Positions 1 to 6,910 of a stretch of DNA of 17,754 nucleotides are shown one piece after another; the stretch's first letter is position 1, and every line of letters begins with the position of its first letter. The stretch lies in contig JAPLIW010000482.1 in assembly GCA_026388915.1 (NCBI GenBank), positions 1 to 17,754 on the forward strand, given 5' to 3'. Under the pieces are notes generated by a model. It was not told the origin of the DNA. It saw only the letters and a program-made list of their open reading frames with translations, and searched no databases. The position numbers and the translations under genes were made by a program. Source of the DNA: Deltaproteobacteria bacterium (GTDB taxonomy: Bacteria; Desulfobacterota; SM23-61).

Positions 1-11
1 GCTCTGCCGCG

Positions 12-163
12 CTGTGTTTATCTGTGTCCCCTTAATGAAGTCGCATAGTCGTTTGGTACTTGTTTTTCTCTTTAGCCTGGTCATAATCCGTGTTTATCCG
101 CGTTCCATTATGTCTTTTGAGGCTTTTTTTATTCCGCAATCCGCATTCCGAATTCCGCATTCA
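12..163. repeat. Intergenic repeat tract (CCGTGTTTATCC and ATTCCGCATTCCG units)
   Basis: Two near-identical units lie at 12-27 (CTGTGTTTATCTGTGT) and 88-103 (CCGTGTTTATCCGCGT). From 131 to 163 there is a run of degenerate ATTCCGCA/ATTCCGAA units. A similar ATTCCGCATTCCGC tract recurs at 6736-6767. Such short low-complexity units are common between genes in some deltaproteobacterial genomes. The right end of the tract touches the stop codon of the carboxyltransferase gene. No open reading frame or RNA gene is visible here. Confidence 0.55.
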
Positions 164-1630
164 GAACGCCTGTTTTAATTTAACGGAGCCTTTCTGGATG
201 GAAACCTGCCTGATGTTTTTTCGCTTCGCCAATTCCTGGATCAGAGCAACGAGGGGGATCCTTTGAACCGGTATTTCGGCGGCTTTTTTGTTCTTGTTGT
301 ATCGCTCCAGTGTTGGGCGGCTGAAGAATAGAGCCAACAGCAAATCTTCGTCCGACCTGAAGGGGCCCAGTTCGGCACGGGCCTTCTCCACGGAAGGTTC
401 AAGAAAATTCTCTTCCGGGTCGATGGGCTTCCGGTCCTCCCCCTTCAGGATCCGATCCAGAACATTGGGGTCGATGGGGACGACGGGTTTTCCGTAAAAC
501 CCGCGGGCATACAGGATGAGGTCTGAGGGCACGGTGCGGTATCGCTCTCCCTCGATCACGTTGAAGACCGCTTGGACCCCGACGATCTGGGAGAAGGGCG
601 TAACCATAACCGGGTATCCGATCTCCTGCCGGACCCGGCCGGCTTCCACCACAACTTCAGGAAGGCGATGTTCCAATCCCAGGTTTTTTAACTGGCTGGC
701 CAGGTGGGACATCATGCCTCCGGGGATCTGATGGGCCGCGTACATTTTGTATTGCTGGGGGCTGATCTTCACGGGCTGCCCCACTGGTTTCTGCTCCTGG
801 TAGGCCACCCAGAAGAAATAGTCGTCGATTTTGCGGACCAGGTGCTCGTCCAGGGCAACCTTGAACCCCATTTCACGGGCATGGTGGATCATTTCGATGG
901 TGGAGGGGATCGAGTTGCCATGGGATAGAGGAAGGGCGGCAGTGGAGATGTTGTCGACCCCCAGGCGGATGGCTTCCAGGTAGTTTTCCGTCCCCATCCC
1001 CGTGGGGCAGTGGCTGACAAAGGCAAACTCAACCTCCTCCCCGATGACTTTGCGGATGGCGGGAATGAGGGTGCGAACCCGCTGGGGGGTGAGGAGTCCA
1101 CTGGCGTCCGCCAGGTTTATGCTCTTGAGCCCCAGTTGAACGCATTCCCTGGCTTTGGCGGCGTAGTATTCATCCGTGTGGGCGGGACTTTCGGCGAAGA
1201 CCAGGGCGGGGTGAAACTCCATGCCGATTTGCCGGGCCACCTGGATGTGCCACTTGATGTTGTTCAAGTCATTCAGGCCGTCGAAAACCGCAATCCCCTG
1301 AATTCCCGCCTTTTGAAGGCATTTGATCAGAAGCTCGATGGCGTCATTGGGAAATCTCCTCCATCCGAAAGCGCTCCGTCCCCGGATCAGGAGTTTCAGG
1401 TCTGTTTTGGGCATCAGCCGACGCAGAGCGCGCATCCGATCCCAGGGGTCCTCATACAGGTATAGAACGCAGGCTTCAAAGGCCGAGCCGCTCATGATAT
1501 TGATGCTGCTGAACCGGGCCTGCTCCATCATCGGGGCAATGGGCAGCATGGAGGCCGTGGTCATCCGATTGGCCCATAAAGACTGCTGTCCATCCCGCAG
1601 GGTCTCTTCGTTAAAACGCAGCTCTTTCAC
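161..1630 (-). CDS. Carboxyltransferase homologue (OadA / transcarboxylase 5S / pyruvate carboxylase subunit B-like) with an altered metal site
   Basis: 489 residues. The N-terminal DRE-TIM barrel (about residues 5-270) opens with LRDGQQS (Asp13) and keeps EDPWDRM, LIRGRSAFGWR, VFDGLNDL and the STA motif (Thr230). The C-terminal PYC_OADA domain (about 300-400) shows PGGMMSHL, VTPFSQIVGVQAVFNV and GERYRT. The family moves a carboxyl group between biotin and a keto acid or acyl-CoA. Two expected active-site residues are missing. The carbamylated Lys of the family KDMAG motif aligns with Ala174 (LADASG), and the first His of HxH aligns with Val205 (VSH, His207 kept). The start is GTG at 1630, with GGAGGG seven bases upstream; the nearby ATG is out of frame. 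It lies 76 bp downstream of the biotin carrier gene, its likely partner. Family is secure; activity and substrate are not. Confidence 0.85.
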   Translation of the reverse strand: MKELRFNEETLRDGQQSLWANRMTTASMLPIAPMMEQARFSSINIMSGSAFEACVLYLYEDPWDRMRALRRLMPKTDLKLLIRGRSAFGWRRFPNDAIELLIKCLQKAGIQGIAVFDGLNDLNNIKWHIQVARQIGMEFHPALVFAESPAHTDEYYAAKARECVQLGLKSINLADASGLLTPQRVRTLIPAIRKVIGEEVEFAFVSHCPTGMGTENYLEAIRLGVDNISTAALPLSHGNSIPSTIEMIHHAREMGFKVALDEHLVRKIDDYFFWVAYQEQKPVGQPVKISPQQYKMYAAHQIPGGMMSHLASQLKNLGLEHRLPEVVVEAGRVRQEIGYPVMVTPFSQIVGVQAVFNVIEGERYRTVPSDLILYARGFYGKPVVPIDPNVLDRILKGEDRKPIDPEENFLEPSVEKARAELGPFRSDEDLLLALFFSRPTLERYNKNKKAAEIPVQRIPLVALIQELAKRKNIRQVSIQKGSVKLKQAF

Positions 1631-1706
1631 TTTTCATCCCTCCGAGGTCTGGGAAAGGGTGGATCCGGGAATCCGATGGGAAAGGGAAAAAATCGCCGGC
1701 CCCCGG

Positions 1707-2231
1707 TCAAGAGGGCTCGATCACCATCAAGACCTGGCCCATCTTTACCGGGGTTTCATTGGCCACGCAGATTTCACGAATCACTCCTTTTACGGGGGCT
1801 TTTACCGAATTCATGAGCTTCATGACTTCCACAATGGCCACCTGATCGCCCGCTTCCACCTTGCCGCCCACCTCGACGAAAGGACGGGCCCCCGGGGCAG
1901 GGGCGCGGTAGAAAGTCCCGGCCAGAGGGGATTTCACCTGGATGCCGGAAGAAATCGGAGCCGGGGAAGGAGCCGCCTCTTTTGGCTGAGTCGCCGGGGC
2001 GGGGCCGGGATTAGGACCTGGGCTCTTGCCCTTCTCCGCAGCGGCAGCGGTCGGGGGGGGTTGGCTTGAGGGAGTAGGAGCGGGAGGCGGTTCGCCTTTG
2101 ATCAGGTCCAGTTTCAGGCCCTCAAGTTCAAGGTGCAATTCCTGGCATGGGGAATCATCGATAATCTTCAGGATGTCGACCACGTCCTTGTAGGTCAAAT
2201 CATAAGTAATCTGAGTCTGATCGGATTTCAT
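1707..2231 (-). CDS. accB: Biotin carboxyl carrier protein (AccB-like)
   Basis: 174 residues, a usual AccB length. A short N-terminal domain (1-46) resembles the AccB N-terminus, then a Pro/Ala-rich flexible linker (47-95), then the biotinyl domain (about 97-173). The domain has the acetyl-CoA-carboxylase-type thumb (GTFYRAPAPG, PFVEVG) and the biotinylation motif EVMKLMN, with Lys138 as the biotin site; the usual form is EAMKMMN. It would carry CO2 as carboxybiotin between a biotin carboxylase and a carboxyltransferase. The start ATG follows a GGGGGGA tract on the coding strand. The gene sits just upstream of the carboxyltransferase homologue, which suggests they work together. No biotin carboxylase (AccC) is in the window, so that subunit must be elsewhere. 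The thumb points to ACC, while the neighbour is OadA/5S-like. Confidence 0.9.
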   Translation of the reverse strand: MKSDQTQITYDLTYKDVVDILKIIDDSPCQELHLELEGLKLDLIKGEPPPAPTPSSQPPPTAAAAEKGKSPGPNPGPAPATQPKEAAPSPAPISSGIQVKSPLAGTFYRAPAPGARPFVEVGGKVEAGDQVAIVEVMKLMNSVKAPVKGVIREICVANETPVKMGQVLMVIEPS

Positions 2232-2297
2232 GATTCGGTCCCCCCAATAAGGTTGTTAGGCGCTTACAAGTTGAGTTGATCTCAAAATAGTATCAAA

Positions 2298-2360
2298 TTG
2301 TAGGGGCAACCCTGCGTGGTTGCCCATCTTGCGGGCGGCCACATAGGGCCGCCCCTACAA
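2298..2360. repeat. Cloverleaf-type palindromic repeat (GTAGGGGC ... GCCCCTAC)
   Basis: A 63-base element with perfect 10-bp terminal inverted repeats, TTGTAGGGGC (2298-2307) and GCCCCTACAA (2351-2360). Two further hairpins lie inside: GGGCAACC/GGTTGCCC (2304-2325) and GGGCGGCC/GGCCGCCC (2333-2354). The layout is like small dispersed palindromic elements (REP- or MITE-like) found in many copies in some bacterial genomes. It carries no ORF and lies between the thiolase and biotin carrier genes. Confidence 0.75.
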
Positions 2361-2457
2361 CATCCTCTTTGGTTCCGGCTTGGCCGGGTTAGGCGTTTAG
2401 CACGAAACTACTACTAACCTGTTGGTAAGAATGGAATTTCAGACTCACTTATGAACT

Positions 2458-2512
2458 CCCCCTCACCCCATCCCTCTCCCCCATTATTAGGGGAGAGGGT
2501 AGGGTGAGGGGG
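2458..2512. repeat. Long C-rich/G-rich hairpin repeat
   Basis: Left arm begins CCCCCTCACCCCATCC at 2458 and the right arm ends GGGTAGGGTGAGGGGG at 2512, giving a stem of over 20 bp with a short loop around ATTATTA. There is no T-run beside it on either strand, so it does not look like an intrinsic terminator. It is probably a dispersed intergenic repeat. Together with the cloverleaf element it fills much of the 345-bp gap (2232-2576) between the carrier and thiolase genes; the rest of that gap shows no gene. Confidence 0.65.
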
Positions 2513-2576
2513 CTGCCTTGAGGGCCATTTTCCCCTAGCCCAGTCGCAGAAAAAGCAAAGTTCTTTACCGTCCCCT

Positions 2577-3770
2577 TTAATCAACCCGGATGATCACCGC
2601 GTCGCTCTGCCCGTAACCGCCGCAGATGGCTGCGGCGCCAAGGCCCCCGCCAGACCTGCGCAGCTCGTAAATCAGCGTCATTATTAATCTGGCGCCGCTT
2701 GCCCCGGTGGGGTGGCCGATGGCCACCGCTCCCCCGTTGACGTTGGTGATGGAGCGCAACTGTTCCAGGAGGCTGGGGTCTCCGTCGCTCAAAACTTTGG
2801 TGCTGACTAAAGCGGTGGCGGCAAAGGCTTCGTTTATCTCGATTCTTTTCAAATCGGTGAGCTTGAGGCCGGCCTTCTTCAACGCCTTCTGCAGGGTCAG
2901 GGCGGGCAAGTAGGGAGAGGAAGCCGGGTCTCCGGCCATGTTCACGTGAGCAAAAAGGGTGGCCAGGGGCTTCAACCCGAGTTCTCTCTGCTTATCCCGG
3001 GACATGAGCATCAGGGCGGCCGCGCCGTCGGTCAACCCGGGGGCATTTCCCGCGGTCACGGTCTTGCTGCCATATACCGTGGGGAGCCCTTTCAACTTTT
3101 CCAGGGATGTGTCGGCGCGGGGGGATTCGTCCCGGTCCATCAAGGTCTTCTCCCCCTTTTTAGGGGAAAGTTCGACCGGGATGATTTCATCGGCGAATTT
3201 ACCGGCTGCCAGGGCTTCGAAGTATTTCTGGTGACTCCGGAGAGCCCAGCGATCCTGCTCTTCCCGGTCAACTCCGTGTTGGAGGGATACATCCCCCACG
3301 CTCACCGCGAGGGGCAGGTTGAGGATGGGATTGCGCATCATGAGCGGTTCTTCCAGCATGACGCCCCCCAGCCGGGTCCCCCACCGGACTCCCCGGGCTA
3401 CCAGGGGCGCCTGGCTCATGGCTTCCATCCCCCCCGCAATGGCGGTATGGATTTCTCCGGCCAGGATATTGCGCATGGCCAGGCCGGCACAGGTCATGGA
3501 AGAGCAGCAAGCGCGATCGACGGTTAAGGAAGGGGTGGTTGGAGGGAGGCCGGCGGTAAAGAGAACCTGGCGGGCGGCGACAGAGGCGGTGCCGGCGAGG
3601 ACGGCAACTCCGAGAAAAAGCTCGTCCACGACTTCCGGCAGGACCGGAGTTCTTTGCAGAACCCCCTTAACGGCATGGGTGGCAAGGTCCACGGCGGAAT
3701 AGTCTCTCAGCAGCCCTCCGAATTTTCCAAAGGGAATCCTGGCGGCCCCGACGATGACTACTTCTTTCAT
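2577..3770 (-). CDS. Thiolase (acetyl-CoA acetyltransferase family)
   Basis: 397 residues, the normal length for a thiolase II. It shows the full catalytic set: the nucleophile Cys88 in DRACCSSM, NEAF (313-316), His353 in GGAVAIGHPTGASGAR, and Cys383 in AICGGYGQ. It would cleave 3-ketoacyl-CoA to acetyl-CoA plus a shorter acyl-CoA, or condense two acyl-CoAs, in the cytoplasm. The motif around the nucleophile is CCSS where the classical form is CGSG, a variant that may affect substrate choice. The start ATG has GGGAGTG about six bases upstream. It lies 98 bp downstream of the nitrilase gene and upstream of the biotin carrier gene, in the same direction. Chain-length preference and the biosynthetic or degradative role cannot be read from sequence. 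Confidence 0.92.
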   Translation of the reverse strand: MKEVVIVGAARIPFGKFGGLLRDYSAVDLATHAVKGVLQRTPVLPEVVDELFLGVAVLAGTASVAARQVLFTAGLPPTTPSLTVDRACCSSMTCAGLAMRNILAGEIHTAIAGGMEAMSQAPLVARGVRWGTRLGGVMLEEPLMMRNPILNLPLAVSVGDVSLQHGVDREEQDRWALRSHQKYFEALAAGKFADEIIPVELSPKKGEKTLMDRDESPRADTSLEKLKGLPTVYGSKTVTAGNAPGLTDGAAALMLMSRDKQRELGLKPLATLFAHVNMAGDPASSPYLPALTLQKALKKAGLKLTDLKRIEINEAFAATALVSTKVLSDGDPSLLEQLRSITNVNGGAVAIGHPTGASGARLIMTLIYELRRSGGGLGAAAICGGYGQSDAVIIRVD

Positions 3771-3868
3771 ATCTTCACTCCCGTTACCGCTGCGGGCCAG
3801 CTATCTTTCAAACGTTTTGCTCTTAGTGTCCTGAGGGGCCCCGCAAATAGGAAAGTGAGATTTCCTTT

Positions 3869-4834
3869 TTAATCCTGGACCGCTTTGATGACTACCGGCG
3901 GCTTGGGTCGCTCGTCGACACTCAGCTGAAAAACATCGGGCCGGGCGTAGTGACCGACCACGTCCAAGTCGAGCTTTCCCCGGGCCACTTCTCCTAAATC
4001 GAGGTCGGCATAGAGAACCCCCTCCTGATCAAAAAGAGGACCCGCCACAACCGCTCCCATTGGAGAGATGATGGCGCTGCCGCCCCGGCAAATGATATCC
4101 GGTAGAGGGGCCAGCTCTTCGACCATGGCCAGGTCCGCGGGGTACATGTCCTTGGTCACAAACTGGTTGCACCCCAGGACAAAACAGCGTCCTTCGAAGG
4201 CGATATGCCGGAGCGTGGGCTGCCAAGAATCGCGGGTATCGGCCGTAGGAGCCAGGTAAATCTCCACCCCTTTCCCGTATATGGCCATCCGGGCAAGGGG
4301 CATGTAGTTTTCCCAGCAGATCAGCCCGCCGATCTTTCCGATTTCCGTGTTGAAAACAGGCATAGTGCTGCCGTCTCCTTCTCCCCAGATGAGGCGTTCG
4401 GCCGCGGTGGGCTTGAGCTTGCGGTGTTTGCCCATCAGCCTTCCATCGGGGCCGAAATAAAGCAGGGTACAATACAGGGTGCCCCCGCTGAATTGACTGT
4501 CCCGCTCGATGACCCCGATGGCCAGGTAGGCATTGGCCTGCCGGGCGGCTTTTCCCAGGGCGTCCGTGGCCGGGCCGGGAACTTCAATTGCGTTTTCCCA
4601 ATAGCGCTGCCAGGTCCGGCGCCCTTCCTCCTTCCGGCTGCCCACCACGATGCCGAAGCTGAGGCCCCGGGGATAGGCGGGGATAAAGGCTTCGGGGAAA
4701 AGGATCAGCTTTGCGCCCTGCGCGGCCGTCTCGGCGGTCAGACGGCAGGCTTTCTCCACCGTAGCTTCCCAGTTGAACAGGACCGGAGCGGCTTGAACCA
4801 CGGCAACTTTTACCGGACTTATTTTCCCGACCAT
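3869..4834 (-). CDS. Nitrilase (carbon-nitrogen hydrolase superfamily, true nitrilase branch)
   Basis: 321 residues. The Glu-Lys-Cys triad is complete: Glu48 in LILFPEAFIPAYPRG, Lys139 in GKHRKLKPT, and Cys173 in GLICWENYMPL. The motifs ERLIWGEGDGST, LAPTAD, GGSAIISPMG and VGHYARPDV are those of the nitrilase branch (plant NIT and bacterial aryl or aliphatic nitrilases), not of amidases or beta-ureidopropionases. It would hydrolyse an organic nitrile to a carboxylic acid and ammonia in the cytoplasm. The start ATG has a strong GGAGGT about six bases upstream. It is the first gene of the minus-strand run nitrilase-thiolase-carrier-carboxyltransferase, so its acid product might enter CoA-linked metabolism; that link is inference. 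The natural nitrile is unknown. Confidence 0.92.
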   Translation of the reverse strand: MVGKISPVKVAVVQAAPVLFNWEATVEKACRLTAETAAQGAKLILFPEAFIPAYPRGLSFGIVVGSRKEEGRRTWQRYWENAIEVPGPATDALGKAARQANAYLAIGVIERDSQFSGGTLYCTLLYFGPDGRLMGKHRKLKPTAAERLIWGEGDGSTMPVFNTEIGKIGGLICWENYMPLARMAIYGKGVEIYLAPTADTRDSWQPTLRHIAFEGRCFVLGCNQFVTKDMYPADLAMVEELAPLPDIICRGGSAIISPMGAVVAGPLFDQEGVLYADLDLGEVARGKLDLDVVGHYARPDVFQLSVDERPKPPVVIKAVQD

Positions 4835-5059
4835 CTTTACCTCCCATCTTGCTGAAAATGGTATTTGCTAAGAATGTCTCTTTCCTGCTGCATTTTAGAA
4901 TAAACCCAATGAAATTTCCACCCATTCCCTTGAATTAAAAAATGCCATTGTTGAGCCAGCCTTCATTCTTGAAGCCATACGGCAATTCTTGAGCTAATTG
5001 CCTTGTAAACTCGACCGTGAATGCACGTGTTGGATTGGATTCTCATCCCTTCCAATTTA

Positions 5060-5125
5060 TGACATATTGTCAATTTGTGTTGTCATTTTTTCATAATCTG
5101 AAATTTTGTCAACGAATTTTGTCAA
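5060..5125. promoter_or_regulatory. Array of TTGTCA hexamers at 13-bp phasing (possible activator sites)
   Basis: TTGTCA occurs at 5067-5072, 5080-5085, 5106-5111 and 5119-5124, with start-to-start steps of 13, 26 and 13 bp. The first copy is part of a dyad TGACA-TAT-TGTCA (5060-5072). The last two sit in an exact 11-bp direct repeat, AATTTTGTCAA (5102-5112 and 5115-5125). The array lies about 170-225 bp before the predicted sigma-54 start site, the usual place for enhancer-binding protein sites. The bound protein is unknown. Confidence 0.5.
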
Positions 5126-5263
5126 AAAAAATGCTCTTTGACTTTTTGGCAAAAACCGTCCATAACTCCCCGGGACGGGCCTGGAATCTGCGACTCAAGC
5201 TATAAAATACATAAATATTACAATATGTTATCATTAAAGTAGAGACGGCCAGAGAACGCCATT

Positions 5264-5280
5264 TTGGCACACTCCTTGCT
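5264..5280 (+). promoter_or_regulatory. Sigma-54 (RpoN) promoter
   Basis: TTGGCAC at 5264-5270 and TTGCT at 5276-5280 match the sigma-54 -24/-12 consensus TGGCAC-N5-TTGCW, with exactly ten bases between the invariant GG and GC. Transcription would start near 5291 and run rightward into the UbiA-like gene (ATG at 5383), giving a leader of about 92 nt. No enhancer-binding protein gene is present in the window. The rest of the 4835-5382 gap is AT-rich, shows no gene, and has imperfect ATTCTTGA copies at 4947, 4965 and 4985. Confidence 0.75.
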
Positions 5281-5327
5281 CAACTAAAAGGAGGAGTGTA
5301 CTTCAAACGATAACCCAGTGCGATTCT

Positions 5328-5348
5328 ATGGGGGATCACCCCATTTTT
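5328..5348 (+). terminator. Short hairpin with U-run in the leader of the UbiA-like gene (possible attenuator)
   Basis: ATGGGG (5328-5333) pairs with CCCCAT (5339-5344) around loop GATCA and is followed directly by TTTT. It lies between the sigma-54 start site and the start codon, so it could act as an attenuator. The 6-bp stem is short, so this is tentative. Confidence 0.35.
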
Positions 5349-5382
5349 ACATAAATGAATGAAGTTCATAGGGAGAAATGAT

Positions 5383-6378
5383 ATGGAAGATTCAAAACCC
5401 GCTGTTCTTTTCCAGGGCAACACCTACCTTGAGCTCGCCCGCTTGCCGAATCTTATCACTGTCGCAGTAGATGTCCTCGCGGGATACTGGATTGCGAACG
5501 GAATGCGGATTGATTCCCGGCTCATCTGGCTCTTGCTGGCCACGTCGGCCGTTTACGCGGCCGGGTACGCGCTTAACGATTATTGCACCCGGGAGATTGA
5601 CTCGCGAGAGCGCCCGGGACGGCCGATCTCCGGCGAAGGATTGGAGCGCTGGAAAGATTTAATTCTTTCTCTGGCGCTCTTCACGGTTGGACTCGGTGCT
5701 TCGGCCCTCGTCGGGGGGGCCGCCCCGCTCATAATGATTCTTCTGATCCTGGCGACCGTTCTCTATACGGTGGGGACAAAAGAAAGAGCCTTTCTCGGTC
5801 CTTTGAATATGGCCGGCTGCCGATCCCTGAATCTTATCTTGGGAATGGGTTTGCCGTTCTGGCTCGAGGGTCCCGGTAGGTACTTTCCGGTCTATTCCTT
5901 CTTTTACGTATTTCTTCTCGGCTGCTTGAGCCGATTCGAGGCGGGGGAAAAATCAGGGAACATGAGCGTCTTGGCTCTTTTAGGGTGGGCCCATTTTGTC
6001 GCGATCCTTTTCTGCCTCTCGCTTTGGGAAGCCCTGGACCTGGAAAATTTGCCCTTCTTCGCTTTGTTTACGGCGTTCACCGGCCCGGCTTTGTTGAAAG
6101 CCGGTCAGCTTCAGACCGCTTCCGCGACCGAGGGCGCTCTGAAAAGGATGGCTCTAGCAATCCCTCTCCTCGATGCGATTTACTGCTCGGGGGTCCAAGG
6201 TTTCGCGGCGGGAGTTCCGGTCGCCCTTTGCACAGTTCTCGCTTATTTTCTTCCCCAACCCGACTTCCGGTTCAGTGATTCGGAACCGCAGGAGGGTGGA
6301 GGGGGCATCCTAACGGACCTCATGACGCCAGCGACAGCTCGAGAGCCCAAAAGGATTCCCGGGGAGTTAAAAAACTAG
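5383..6378 (+). CDS. UbiA-family prenyltransferase-like membrane protein, EboC-like
   Basis: 331 residues from ATG 5383, chosen because AGGGAG sits seven bases upstream; an in-frame ATG at 5359 would add eight residues and has no clear ribosome site. About eight hydrophobic segments span residues 24-290. The first UbiA motif reads NDYCTREIDSRERPGRPISG (65-84): the first and last Asp (66, 73) are kept but the middle Asp is Thr69. The second region reads YTVGTKERAFLGPLNMAGCR with NLILG, close to what I recall of EboC-type UbiA proteins, and LLDAIYCSG near the end also fits. UbiA enzymes join polyprenyl diphosphates to aromatic or polar acceptors in the membrane; EboC takes part in a precursor-transport cluster of unclear chemistry. 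No other ebo gene is nearby. The last 40 residues are soluble and Pro/Gly-rich. Family is secure; subfamily is moderate. Confidence 0.82.
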   Translation: MEDSKPAVLFQGNTYLELARLPNLITVAVDVLAGYWIANGMRIDSRLIWLLLATSAVYAAGYALNDYCTREIDSRERPGRPISGEGLERWKDLILSLALFTVGLGASALVGGAAPLIMILLILATVLYTVGTKERAFLGPLNMAGCRSLNLILGMGLPFWLEGPGRYFPVYSFFYVFLLGCLSRFEAGEKSGNMSVLALLGWAHFVAILFCLSLWEALDLENLPFFALFTAFTGPALLKAGQLQTASATEGALKRMALAIPLLDAIYCSGVQGFAAGVPVALCTVLAYFLPQPDFRFSDSEPQEGGGGILTDLMTPATAREPKRIPGELKN

Positions 6379-6910
6379 CCTCCGAAAGGACCCCCTACCT
6401 CCGGGGTCGCCATTTTAGCGGTCCTCAAGGAGCATTCTTAGGTTCTGGGTCTGACTTCACCGCCCCCTTTGCCGCTGCATTTTGTTGCCGAAGGCATCCC
6501 CGCTTGATTGGTAATTTCCCCAAGGCAAACCCCAGCTCTGCCGGGGGACCATTAAATTTTGACATTTCCGGGATACTTAAATCGTGGCCCGGGGGCAAGG
6601 AGCTTCTGGGCAAAAAGCATCGGCCGGTCTGGCCCTCTCCTGGGAGGTTTCGACCGGCTTCCGCAGGATGCGGCGGGCCGATCGGGCGTTATTGAATTCG
6701 GAATGTGGAACCCGGAATTCTTTGCCTCTTTTTCCATTCCGCATTCCGCAGTCGGCATTCCGCATTTTGGTTGCCCGCCCGGCCCATGAAATGGAAGCCG
6801 CCTCATGGTTCTTGCACAGAAGGTCCTTGCCCCCGGGCCTGGCATCCGACCGAAGACCGCCTTTCGGTACGGCGCCCATTGCAATCCGTTTTGAGCGGTT
6901 CATTGTTTTT
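6379..6910. other. Gene-free stretch between convergent genes, with inverted repeat units
   Basis: No convincing coding sequence is present between the UbiA-like gene and nrfD. GACCCC/GGGGTC (6389-6408) forms a small hairpin just after the UbiA-like stop, without a T-run. A GGAATGTGGAA-type unit at 6694-6720 is bounded by GAATTC on both sides, and ATTCCGCATTCCGC units follow in inverted sense at 6736-6767. These are the same repeat family as at 131-163. Confidence 0.5.

Noticed and set aside
131..163. Possible CRISPR array in the ATTCCGC repeat tract
   Set aside because: Units are short, degenerate and contiguous, with no unique spacers and no cas gene.
1010..1465. Long open frame on the plus strand inside the carboxyltransferase gene
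   Set aside because: It is antisense to a gene with clear family motifs, has no family motif of its own and no good ribosome site.
1323..2069. 248-codon plus-strand open frame spanning the carboxyltransferase and biotin carrier genes
   Set aside because: It is antisense to two recognised genes and crosses their intergenic gap; its composition is what GC-rich shadow frames give.
2298..2360. Possible tRNA gene because of the cloverleaf fold
   Set aside because: No anticodon loop, no T-loop GTTCGA sequence and wrong stem lengths; it fits a palindromic repeat.
2946..3527. 193-codon plus-strand open frame antisense to the thiolase
   Set aside because: No recognisable domain; the thiolase on the other strand has all catalytic motifs.
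5017..5205. 62-codon open frame upstream of the UbiA-like gene
   Set aside because: AT-rich, covers the TTGTCA array, no Shine-Dalgarno sequence and no family signal; better explained as regulatory DNA.
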